Source: Clostridiales bacterium (lineage in GTDB: Bacteria; Bacillota_A; Clostridia; Saccharofermentanales; Saccharofermentanaceae). From it: a DNA stretch of 64,000 nt. Every line of letters starts with the position of its first letter. Position 1 is the stretch's first letter. The notes beneath the pieces were generated by a model. The model was given only the letters and a program-made list of their open reading frames with translations. It was not told where the DNA came from and ran no database searches. The stretch lies in the NCBI GenBank assembly GCA_024695545.1, contig JAILHZ010000159.1, positions 3,051-67,050 of the forward strand, written 5' to 3'. A program made the position numbers and the translations under genes. Positions 8,301-15,543 of this stretch are shown in pieces.

Positions 8301-9560
8301 TTAAGCTCCTTTTTTCGTTTCCTTTTTCGTTTCCTTATTCTCTTCTTTATTTCTCTCGGCAAGAGATGCCATCTTCTCCTCTTTCTTCTTAGGAGAAACC
8401 GTCGGTTCCAGGCGTTCGCCCTCATTGTATTTGGAGATTGCCACGCAATCCTTCGACCCCTTCTCGACCGCTTTGATCGTAATGTAGGCCACAACGTTGA
8501 TCCTGGTCTCCAGACGTTTCTCGTCAAATGCATCCTTCAGCAATTCCGAAGAATCCAGAGGCGTGCCTCTGACCGCACCATTATAATCCTGAAGAGTAAG
8601 GTTTTTCGTTTCCTTCATGTCTTCCATTTTCGAGAAATTATAATCCGAAGATTCAAAGAAAACGATCGGGATCGACTGGTTGTCGAATACGGAATAATCC
8701 GACCGCACCTTGGTCACCTCGCGGTATTCGTCACTGATCGTATCCCCGTTTACGTCAAAGTTCAGAAGTGACATATTATAGTATAGATCGACGCCTGTTT
8801 CCGAATACAGACTGTTCTCGTAAGCCACGTCATAGGCTTCGTAAAGTTTTCTTCTGAAAGAATACTTATTTCCTTCTACAAGAGATGTAAGACCGGCATG
8901 CGCGTACAGTTTATCTCCGGCATAGATACTCTCGATGCAGTACATGCACTCTATGCTCTTCTTCTCTTTCTCAGAGAGCGATTTAAGGAAAGTATCCGCT
9001 CCGAGGAAATTTGAAGATGATGCGCCAAAAGCAACGATAACCACATCATAAGCGAATGTATGACCATACATCTCTTTCGCGATCGTCATCAGGGAACCGA
9101 CGCCGCAGGCATTATTCTGTATTCCGTCGTACTGCGGATAATACTGTCTCTGCTCGTAAGTGATCGGTGCGTCATAATGCGCTCCGATCACGACGGTCTT
9201 ATGCACCTCGTTATATTCTCCGAAGGAATCGCGTTGCATAAAGCCTTCTCCCGGGATGCGCACGATATAATTCACAGAACCCTGACCGCTTCCGGGAATC
9301 TCCTGGCACTCTACCTGATACCCGATATTCTCAAGCTCATTCTTGATCATCAGTCCAGCGCCCTGTTCTCCCGTAGAAAAAGCACTTCTGTATGGAAATG
9401 TCTGCGCAAGTTCAAGAGCGAAATTCGCTCCGAAGCTTCCGTATTGTGCAGGCTTAACTTTCTCCTTCTTCTTTCCGCACGAAGCAATGGCAAGCGCCAT
9501 CGTAAGGCTCAGAAGAATCGATATGATCCGAAGTTCTATTCTATGTGTTTTCTTTTTCAT
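8301..9560 (-). CDS. M28-peptidase-like lipoprotein with degenerate active site
   Basis: A 419-residue protein. A signal peptide ending in lipobox LAIASC marks a lipoprotein. VVIGAHYDA matches the first zinc-ligand motif of M28 aminopeptidases. The next motifs are altered: the bridging Asp region (usually DDNASG-like) reads IQNNACGVG, the catalytic Glu-Glu pair (usually FGAEE) reads FGASSS, the Asp ligand position has Glu (CIESI), and the last His (usually SDH) is Tyr (SDYSVF). So four of the five usual ligand or catalytic positions have changed. The C-terminal 35 residues are Lys/Glu-rich. It probably binds rather than cleaves its target (inference). Confidence 0.75.
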   Translation of the reverse strand: MKKKTHRIELRIISILLSLTMALAIASCGKKKEKVKPAQYGSFGANFALELAQTFPYRSAFSTGEQGAGLMIKNELENIGYQVECQEIPGSGQGSVNYIVRIPGEGFMQRDSFGEYNEVHKTVVIGAHYDAPITYEQRQYYPQYDGIQNNACGVGSLMTIAKEMYGHTFAYDVVIVAFGASSSNFLGADTFLKSLSEKEKKSIECMYCIESIYAGDKLYAHAGLTSLVEGNKYSFRRKLYEAYDVAYENSLYSETGVDLYYNMSLLNFDVNGDTISDEYREVTKVRSDYSVFDNQSIPIVFFESSDYNFSKMEDMKETKNLTLQDYNGAVRGTPLDSSELLKDAFDEKRLETRINVVAYITIKAVEKGSKDCVAISKYNEGERLEPTVSPKKKEEKMASLAERNKEENKETKKETKKGA

Positions 9561-9586
9561 TCGTTCTCCTATATTCTCCGTCCGAA

Positions 9587-10609
9587 TCAGTCACAGATCA
9601 CTTCTAGTTTCTCAGAGAAGAACGTCAGTGCCTCCGCCTGGCTCATGACCGTTCTTAAGATCTGTCCGTTTCCGGAAGCCCGGATCACGGGGACCTCATC
9701 TTTATAAACGGCGATATCTTTCATTATCCGGCGCAGAAGAGAATCTCTGGAAACGCCTTCCAGTTTTCTCGGGAATCCCAGCATATCATAAAGACGGAAC
9801 AGCGGTTCAGAAGGATTCATCGCGGCAACGGCAAACGCCAGCGCCTCTCCCTCGGAATAGCGGAGGAACCGGAAATGCTCAAGGATCGCTTCCTTGATTT
9901 CCTTACCGAAATCAAAAGCCAGCGGTTCCATCTCACGGATCCTGCTCTTCGCCAGATAACACTCATCAATGGTGATAAACATATCTGCCTTGTTCACAAG
10001 ACGGTTCAGCAGCGTGATCTGATCGAGCATCGCGTAACGGATGATCTGTGCGTAACCGTTCTTCATGAAAGACTCGGGTACTGTCGGCAGAAAATCCACA
10101 TCCATTATTACGCTTACCGGTCGGCACTTCACGCTGATGCAATCCTTATGGCTCATATAATTGAGATATGTCGTACCGGCTTCGGCAGATTCGAGCATAC
10201 CCATCAGCGTCGTCGGGATCAGACAGTAAGGAAGGCCTCCGAGGAATGTGGATGCAGCAAATGCAGTAACATCCAGAATGCTTCCGCCGCCCCATCCGAC
10301 CAGAAGGTCATCGGGAGTAAAAGAGATATCCATCAGACGCTCGAAGACCTGCATCACGACATCGAAATTCTTCGAGGACTGACGGCCGTCGATCTGGATC
10401 ACAGTCGGTTTCACACCGCGGGCTTCCAGTTCAGAGATAAACGTCGTATGGTGAAGACCGTTAACTTCTTTATCCGTGACGATAGCTACCTGAGGGGCCT
10501 TCTCTGAGGAACGCTCCCGGATCAGATCAAGAAGGCAGGTATACGCCATATCGCGACCACACTCGATCGGATATTTACACAGACTATCAACTCGTTTTAC
10601 CGTCGCCAT
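9587..10609 (-). CDS. Dehydroquinate-synthase-like protein, zinc site not conserved
   Basis: The ATG at 10609 with AGGAGAGG upstream gives 340 residues; the 24 residues of open frame before it are unlikely to be translated. DDLLVGWGGGSILDVTAFAAS and IPTTLMGMLESAEAG align with the NAD-binding half of AroB. The zinc-binding half is changed: GxAExIKYG reads GYAQIIRYA (Glu to Gln), GHTFGHAIE reads GKEIKEAILE, and HGEAVA reads SEGEALA. A functional 3-dehydroquinate synthase is therefore unlikely. The family also includes sugar-alcohol dehydrogenases and cyclases, so a new reaction is possible. It is first in a four-gene minus-strand cluster and divergent from gltX. Confidence 0.75.
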   Translation of the reverse strand: MATVKRVDSLCKYPIECGRDMAYTCLLDLIRERSSEKAPQVAIVTDKEVNGLHHTTFISELEARGVKPTVIQIDGRQSSKNFDVVMQVFERLMDISFTPDDLLVGWGGGSILDVTAFAASTFLGGLPYCLIPTTLMGMLESAEAGTTYLNYMSHKDCISVKCRPVSVIMDVDFLPTVPESFMKNGYAQIIRYAMLDQITLLNRLVNKADMFITIDECYLAKSRIREMEPLAFDFGKEIKEAILEHFRFLRYSEGEALAFAVAAMNPSEPLFRLYDMLGFPRKLEGVSRDSLLRRIMKDIAVYKDEVPVIRASGNGQILRTVMSQAEALTFFSEKLEVICD

Positions 10610-10762
10610 GCGCGTTCCTCTCCTTCTTTTCTTGCTATATACCCTTGATATGATAACACTTTTACAGAAAACTTTGTACAAAAATGTGGAACACGGGTGC
10701 TTTTACCAAGGCGATATGTGATAAAATAGGTTGTTAATTACACTAGGAAGAGGTTGAATAAC

Positions 10763-12238
10763 ATGCCTATTACAAATCCGGCGATCCGTACACGATTCGC
10801 GCCCAGTCCGACGGGCTTCATGCACGTAGGTAATCTCCGCACGGCTCTGTATGAGTATCTGATCGCCAAGTCTCTCGGCGGCACATTCGTACTCCGTATC
10901 GAGGATACGGATCAGGAACGTTACGTAGAAGGCGCCGTGGATATCATTTATAAGACACTGAAGACTGCCGGTCTCGTTCATGATGAGGGTCCGGATATCG
11001 GCGGCGAGTACGGCCCATACGTTCAGAGCGAGCGTATGGATCTTTATAAGCCTTATGCCGAGGAACTGGTCAGAAACGGCCACGCATACTACTGCTTCTG
11101 CAGCAAGGAGCGTCTCGCTTCCCTGCACGAGGAAGGCGGCGTCGAGGGCGGTTATGACCGTCACTGCCGTGATCTTTCCGAAGAAGAGATCAAGAAGAAT
11201 CTCGAAGCGGGTATCCCGTATGTTATCCGTCAGAAGATGCCTCTTGAGGGAGAGACGACATTCCACGATTGTGTATACGGCGACATCACTGTACAGAACA
11301 AGGAACTCGAGGATCAGATCCTTCTGAAGGCGGACGGATATCCGACCTATAACTTCGCCAACATCATTGACGATCACCTCATGAAGATCTCCCATGTCGT
11401 ACGTGGTTCCGAGTACCTCTCTTCCACACCGAAGTACAACCTCTGCTACGAGGCATTCGGATGGGATATTCCGACATACGTTCATCTTCCCCTGATCCAG
11501 GGCAAGAATGACGATGGCACGGTAAGTAAGCTCAGTAAGCGTCATGGTTCTACAGGTTTTGAGGATCTGGTAGCACAGGGTTTCCTGCCGGAAGCGATCA
11601 TCAACTATATCGCACTTCTCGGATGGTGTCCGAAGGACAATCAGGAAATCTTTACGCTGGACGAACTCAGCAAGGCTTTCGACATCTCCGGCATCAGTAA
11701 GTCCCCGTCAGTATTCGACTATGACAAGCTCGAGTGGTTCAACGGCGAGTATATCAAGAAGATGACACCGGAAGAATTTATCGAGTTCAGTAAGCCTGAG
11801 CTTGCGAAGTTCCCGATGATCACCGAGGATCTGTATCCTCTCTTTGCCGAGATCATGCAGCCGCGTATCACCAGACTTCCGCAGATCAGCGAGAAGCTCG
11901 GATTCCTTCATGAACTTGCCGATTACGATCTGGAACTCTACGTTCATAAGAAGAGCAAGACTACGAAAGAGGGCTCCCTGGAGATGCTCAACATCGTACT
12001 TCCGATGCTCTACGAAATCGAGTGGACCAAGGAATCTCTTTCCGAGTGCCTGACAGGCCTAGCCGAGGGCATGGGCGTTAAGAACGCACTCGTTATGTGG
12101 CCGGTACGTATTGCGGCTTCCGGTACGGCAGTTACCCCGGGCGGTGCTGTCGAAGTCATGCTTCTCCTCGGTAAGGAAGAAGCCCTGAAGCGCATCGAAT
12201 CCGGACGACAGCGACTCTCAGCTGCTCTTTCGAAATAA
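10763..12238 (+). CDS. gltX: Glutamyl-tRNA synthetase
   Basis: A 491-residue class Ia synthetase. RFAPSPTGFMHVGNLRTAL contains the HIGH-like motif (HVGN) and VSKLSKRHG the KMSKS-like motif. CFC and YDRHC (about residues 110-135) look like the zinc-binding insertion of bacterial GluRS. AGGAAGAGG at 10745-10753 places the start at the ATG at 10763; an in-frame TTG at 10754 touches the ribosome binding site. Only 73 bases separate it from glnS, so they are probably co-transcribed. Confidence 0.95.
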   Translation: MPITNPAIRTRFAPSPTGFMHVGNLRTALYEYLIAKSLGGTFVLRIEDTDQERYVEGAVDIIYKTLKTAGLVHDEGPDIGGEYGPYVQSERMDLYKPYAEELVRNGHAYYCFCSKERLASLHEEGGVEGGYDRHCRDLSEEEIKKNLEAGIPYVIRQKMPLEGETTFHDCVYGDITVQNKELEDQILLKADGYPTYNFANIIDDHLMKISHVVRGSEYLSSTPKYNLCYEAFGWDIPTYVHLPLIQGKNDDGTVSKLSKRHGSTGFEDLVAQGFLPEAIINYIALLGWCPKDNQEIFTLDELSKAFDISGISKSPSVFDYDKLEWFNGEYIKKMTPEEFIEFSKPELAKFPMITEDLYPLFAEIMQPRITRLPQISEKLGFLHELADYDLELYVHKKSKTTKEGSLEMLNIVLPMLYEIEWTKESLSECLTGLAEGMGVKNALVMWPVRIAASGTAVTPGGAVEVMLLLGKEEALKRIESGRQRLSAALSK

Positions 12239-12311
12239 AGTAGAAGCCACAGTGCTTTCAAAAAGAAATTAATACGCACAAAGACGTGCGAAAGAAAGCG
12301 AGAGTAACAAA

Positions 12312-13976
12312 ATGAGCGAATATAAGAGTTTTATACACGAAGCAATCGAAGAAGATATCGGACCCGGCGGGCGTTACGAAGGTAAGACCGTACATACGCG
12401 TTTCCCACCGGAGCCGAACGGTTATCTGCATATCGGTCATGCAAAAGCACTGGAGATCGACTTCGGTATGGCTGAACAGTACGGCGGCCTTTGCAACCTG
12501 CGTATGGATGATACGAACCCTACCAAGGAAGACGAAGAGTATGTCGAGGCGATCAAGGAAGATATCAAGTGGCTCGGCCATGACTGGGACGACCGCTTCT
12601 TCTATGCTTCTTCCTATTTCGACAAGATGTACGAATACGCGGTTGAGCTCATTAAGAAAGGACTTGCATATGTCTGCCAGCTGACTCCTGAAGAGATGAA
12701 GGAGCACAGAGGCGACCTGACACACCCGGCCACCAGCCCGTACCGTGACCGTCCGATCGAAGAGAGCCTGGATCTGTTCGAGAGAATGAAGAACGGTGAA
12801 TTTGAGGATGGTGCGATGACGCTTCGTGCGAAGATCGACCTGGCATCCGGTAACTTCAACATGCGTGATCCTGCGATCTACCGCATCAACCACATGCGTC
12901 ACCATAACACCGGCGACAAGTGGTGTATCTACCCGATGTATGACTTTGCTCATCCGATCGAAGATGCACTTGAAGGTATCACCCACTCCCTCTGCTCACT
13001 TGAATTTGAGGCGCACAGACCGCTTTATGACTGGGTCATCGAGAACTGTCCGGTACCGTCTAAGCCGCGTCAGATCGAGTTTGCAAGACTTGGTATCACA
13101 CATACCGTTCTCAGTAAGAGAAAACTCCGTAACATGGTTGAGAGCGGTCTTGTAGACGGATGGGACGATCCTCGTATGCCTACTCTCTGTGGCCTGCGCC
13201 GTAGAGGTTATACACCGGCATCCATACATAATTTCCACTCCAGAAACGGTATCTCCAAGGTCAATGCCGTAGTTGACTACGCATTCCTCGAGTACTGTCT
13301 CCGTGAAGATCTGAACGCGACAGCCAAGCGTGTCATGGGTGTTGTACATCCAGTCAAGCTCATTATTGACAACTATCCGGATGAACAGACTGAGACATTT
13401 ACTGTCGAGAATAATCCGGAGCGTCCGGAAGACGGAACCCGTGAGGTTTCTTTCTCCAAGGAGCTTTGGATCGAAGCTGATGACTTTATGGAAGTTCCGG
13501 AAAAGAAATATTTCCGTCTCTTTCCGGGCAACGAGGTCAGACTCAAGTCCGCATATGTTATCAAGTGCACGGGCTGTGATAAGGACGAGAACGGCAATGT
13601 AATTGCCGTACATGCTGATTACGAAGAGTCCAGCCGTGGCGGAAATCCGGCTGACGGACGCCGAATTAAGGCAACCATCCACTGGGTAGATACCAAGACC
13701 GCACTTGATGCGACTGTACGTCTTTACGACCGTCTCTTCACTGTTGAGGCACCGGATCTTGCTGATTGTAATTATCTCGACTTCATCAATCCGGATTCCC
13801 TGAAGGTCGTCGAGGGAGCTAAAGTAGAAGCTTCACTGGCATACGCTAAGCCCGCAGACAGATTCCAGTTCTTACGACTCGGATACTTCTGCATGGACAC
13901 TAAGGACAGTCAGCCCGGCAAACTCATCTTCAACAGAAGCGTTTCCCTGAAGGACAGTTACAAGCCGCAGGCGTAA
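12312..13976 (+). CDS. glnS: Glutaminyl-tRNA synthetase
   Basis: A 554-residue protein, matching the usual bacterial GlnRS length. RFPPEPNGYLHIGHAKA carries PxPNGxxHIGH, and HTVLSKRKL is the KMSKS-like motif. The C-terminal part forms the two beta-barrel anticodon-binding domain. GlnRS charges tRNA-Gln directly; many Firmicutes lack it and use GatCAB, so its presence beside gltX is informative. A strong terminator follows. Confidence 0.95.
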   Translation: MSEYKSFIHEAIEEDIGPGGRYEGKTVHTRFPPEPNGYLHIGHAKALEIDFGMAEQYGGLCNLRMDDTNPTKEDEEYVEAIKEDIKWLGHDWDDRFFYASSYFDKMYEYAVELIKKGLAYVCQLTPEEMKEHRGDLTHPATSPYRDRPIEESLDLFERMKNGEFEDGAMTLRAKIDLASGNFNMRDPAIYRINHMRHHNTGDKWCIYPMYDFAHPIEDALEGITHSLCSLEFEAHRPLYDWVIENCPVPSKPRQIEFARLGITHTVLSKRKLRNMVESGLVDGWDDPRMPTLCGLRRRGYTPASIHNFHSRNGISKVNAVVDYAFLEYCLREDLNATAKRVMGVVHPVKLIIDNYPDEQTETFTVENNPERPEDGTREVSFSKELWIEADDFMEVPEKKYFRLFPGNEVRLKSAYVIKCTGCDKDENGNVIAVHADYEESSRGGNPADGRRIKATIHWVDTKTALDATVRLYDRLFTVEAPDLADCNYLDFINPDSLKVVEGAKVEASLAYAKPADRFQFLRLGYFCMDTKDSQPGKLIFNRSVSLKDSYKPQA

Positions 13977-14001
13977 CCTACACTCTGAATTCAGGCATAC
14001 G

Positions 14002-14030
14002 AAAAGGACGATCAGAAGATCGTCCTTTTT
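14002..14030 (+). terminator. glnS terminator
   Basis: Perfect 12-bp stem (AAAAGGACGATC, loop AGAA) ending in TTTTT, 25 bases after the glnS stop. Confidence 0.9.
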
Positions 14031-14046
14031 CAGTGGCACGGGATAT

Positions 14047-14088
14047 ATAGAAAGGACCGTTACATAATCTGTAACAGTCCTTTTCTAT
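14047..14088 (-). terminator. sepF terminator, possibly bidirectional
   Basis: Inverted repeat ATAGAAAGGAC-C-GTTAC with its complement across a 7-base centre and one mismatch. It lies between convergent glnS and sepF; on the minus strand it falls just after the sepF stop, and T-runs occur on both sides. Confidence 0.7.
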
Positions 14089-14103
14089 TTGAAATTGAAT
14101 AAA

Positions 14104-14622
14104 TCAGAGTACCTGACGATACTGGTTTGCCTGAGCCTGCTCAGCTTCCTGCTTTGCAAGAGCATCACGGTCCATAAGAGCTACTGTTCTAGGAGCAACT
14201 ACGAATGTCTTTCTGTTCTGGTCGATCGGCTTAACGTTTCCGTCGATAGAATAAGCTGCACCGGAAATATAATCGATTACGCGCTGGGCTACGGAACGAT
14301 CTACATTCTCAATGTTGCAGATTACTGTGTGACCTGCACGGATGTGATCACAAACCTGCTGAGAAGAACGGATGCTGTCTGGCTGAAGGATTACAACCTG
14401 AGTATCTGTTGCCTGAACGTTCTTGATCGGTACGATACGGTTTGTGCTCATCTCCGGAATCGGGAGCGGCTCAAGATTTGTGTAATCGCTCTCTTCTACA
14501 TGAAGATCATTGAGGTTTTCTTCCTCGTACTCATCTTCATAAATTCCGTCGTCACCTTCGTAATAATCACTGTTGTCCACGCCTGCGATCTTGTTCACGA
14601 GACTATTCCAAAAACCTGCCAT
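14104..14622 (-). CDS. sepF: Cell division protein SepF
   Basis: A 172-residue cytoplasmic FtsZ-anchoring protein. Short N-terminal amphipathic MAGFWNSLVNKIAG (membrane-targeting helix), an acidic linker (about 18-50), then the SepF core with VVILQPDSIRSSQQVCDHI, VICNIENVD and AQRVIDYISGA. A GGAGG ending five bases before the ATG at 14622 sets the start. It has its own strong promoter although it follows yggS, its usual partner. It links the Z-ring to the membrane during septation. Confidence 0.93.
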   Translation of the reverse strand: MAGFWNSLVNKIAGVDNSDYYEGDDGIYEDEYEEENLNDLHVEESDYTNLEPLPIPEMSTNRIVPIKNVQATDTQVVILQPDSIRSSQQVCDHIRAGHTVICNIENVDRSVAQRVIDYISGAAYSIDGNVKPIDQNRKTFVVAPRTVALMDRDALAKQEAEQAQANQYRQVL

Positions 14623-14647
14623 AACTACCTCCAAAATTAACTGCTAC

Positions 14648-14663
14648 AGTGCTTTGAAGCACT
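14648..14663. promoter_or_regulatory. Palindrome in the sepF leader
   Basis: AGTGCTT-TG-AAGCACT is a perfect 7-bp inverted repeat with a 2-base centre, between the sepF promoter and its ribosome binding site. It contains the AGCACT core of the repeated AAAAGCACTG word. It may be an operator or a small leader hairpin. Confidence 0.45.
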
Positions 14664-14684
14664 TGCGAATTTCACTATGAGGCT

Positions 14685-14713
14685 AGTATAGGTCTACTAA
14701 CTTTTGCTTTCAA
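14685..14713 (-). promoter_or_regulatory. sepF promoter
   Basis: On the minus strand TTGAAA (14708-14713), 17-base spacer, TATACT (14685-14690), about 60 bases before the sepF start. Near-consensus sigma-A site, so sepF can be expressed apart from yggS. Confidence 0.7.
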
Positions 14714-14726
14714 TAGAATCGGTACA

Positions 14727-14761
14727 ACGGTAAATAACATGTAACTTTGACACTTTACCGT
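14727..14761. promoter_or_regulatory. Inverted repeat between yggS and sepF
   Basis: Perfect 8-bp arms ACGGTAAA (14727-14734) and TTTACCGT (14754-14761) with a 19-base centre, just upstream of the sepF promoter. No T-run follows, so an operator or weak attenuator is as likely as a terminator. Confidence 0.35.
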
Positions 14762-14812
14762 GCAATTTTAATGTAATATTAGAATATTTTTATGTAATAC
14801 TTGTGCAAAAGA

Positions 14813-15541
14813 TCACACCGGATCAGGATAATCTCTTTTACCGAAAATTGCAGTTCCAATACGGATGTGTGTCGCTCCGCATACGATTGCATCACGATAA
14901 TCCTGACTCATTCCCATAGACATATATTTCCAGTCTTCGGGATCCGCACAGTTAGCTTTCAGATGATCGAAAAGAACTCTTGTTTTTTCGAATACTTCTC
15001 TGGCTTCTCCTTCTCTGCTCTGGATCGGCGCCATCGTCATAAGTCCGCAGACTTTCATATTAGGAAGATTCAGGATCTCCTCAAACTGCTCTTTTACTTC
15101 ATCAGATGTAAATCCGTGCTTGCTCTCTTCACCGGAAACATTAACTTCCAGAAGGATTTTCGCTGTAATATCCTTTGCCGCATATCTCTTGGAGATTTCT
15201 TTAGCAAGGGAGAGTGTATCTACCGAATGGATAAGATAAGGATCTCCGGCAATCAGACGTACTTTACGGCTTTGTATCGTACCGATCAGATGCCAGTTAG
15301 GATGGATCCCCTGATGATCCAGGATCTCCTTCTTCTCATGCATCTCTTCCGGACGGTTCTCACCAAGATCTTTCAAGCCGAGAGAGAATGCCTGTGCCGC
15401 ATATTCCGCAGGAAAAAACTTGGACACTCCGATAAGTGTGATCTCCGAAGGATCACGGTTCGCTTCGGATGCCGCTTCCCTTATGCTCTCCTTAACTTTA
15501 AGGATATTCTCCTGCATTTCTTCCGGACTGAACATATGCAT
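14813..15541 (-). CDS. yggS: YggS-family PLP homeostasis protein
   Basis: A 242-residue single-domain alanine-racemase-like barrel. LIGVSKFFP holds the PLP lysine; GENRPEEMHEK, HLIGTIQSRK, LLEVNVSGEESKHGF, CGLMTMAPI, MSMGMSQDY and IRIGTAIFG are the family motifs in order. It buffers free PLP and affects amino-acid and 2-oxoacid pools. It starts two bases after the stop of the HlyD-like gene. YggS next to SepF is common in Gram-positive bacteria. Confidence 0.93.
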   Translation of the reverse strand: MHMFSPEEMQENILKVKESIREAASEANRDPSEITLIGVSKFFPAEYAAQAFSLGLKDLGENRPEEMHEKKEILDHQGIHPNWHLIGTIQSRKVRLIAGDPYLIHSVDTLSLAKEISKRYAAKDITAKILLEVNVSGEESKHGFTSDEVKEQFEEILNLPNMKVCGLMTMAPIQSREGEAREVFEKTRVLFDHLKANCADPEDWKYMSMGMSQDYRDAIVCGATHIRIGTAIFGKRDYPDPV

Positions 15542-15543
15542 GG

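Noticed and set aside
8300..8533. N-terminal extension of the small protein at 7862-8299
   Set aside because: It is Arg/Lys-rich shadow sequence of the M28-like gene; AGGAG supports the ATG at 8299.
10610..10762. Riboswitch or T-box before gltX
   Set aside because: No conserved T-box sequence or terminator seen; one TAAAAT box (10722) and one AAAAGCAC word only.
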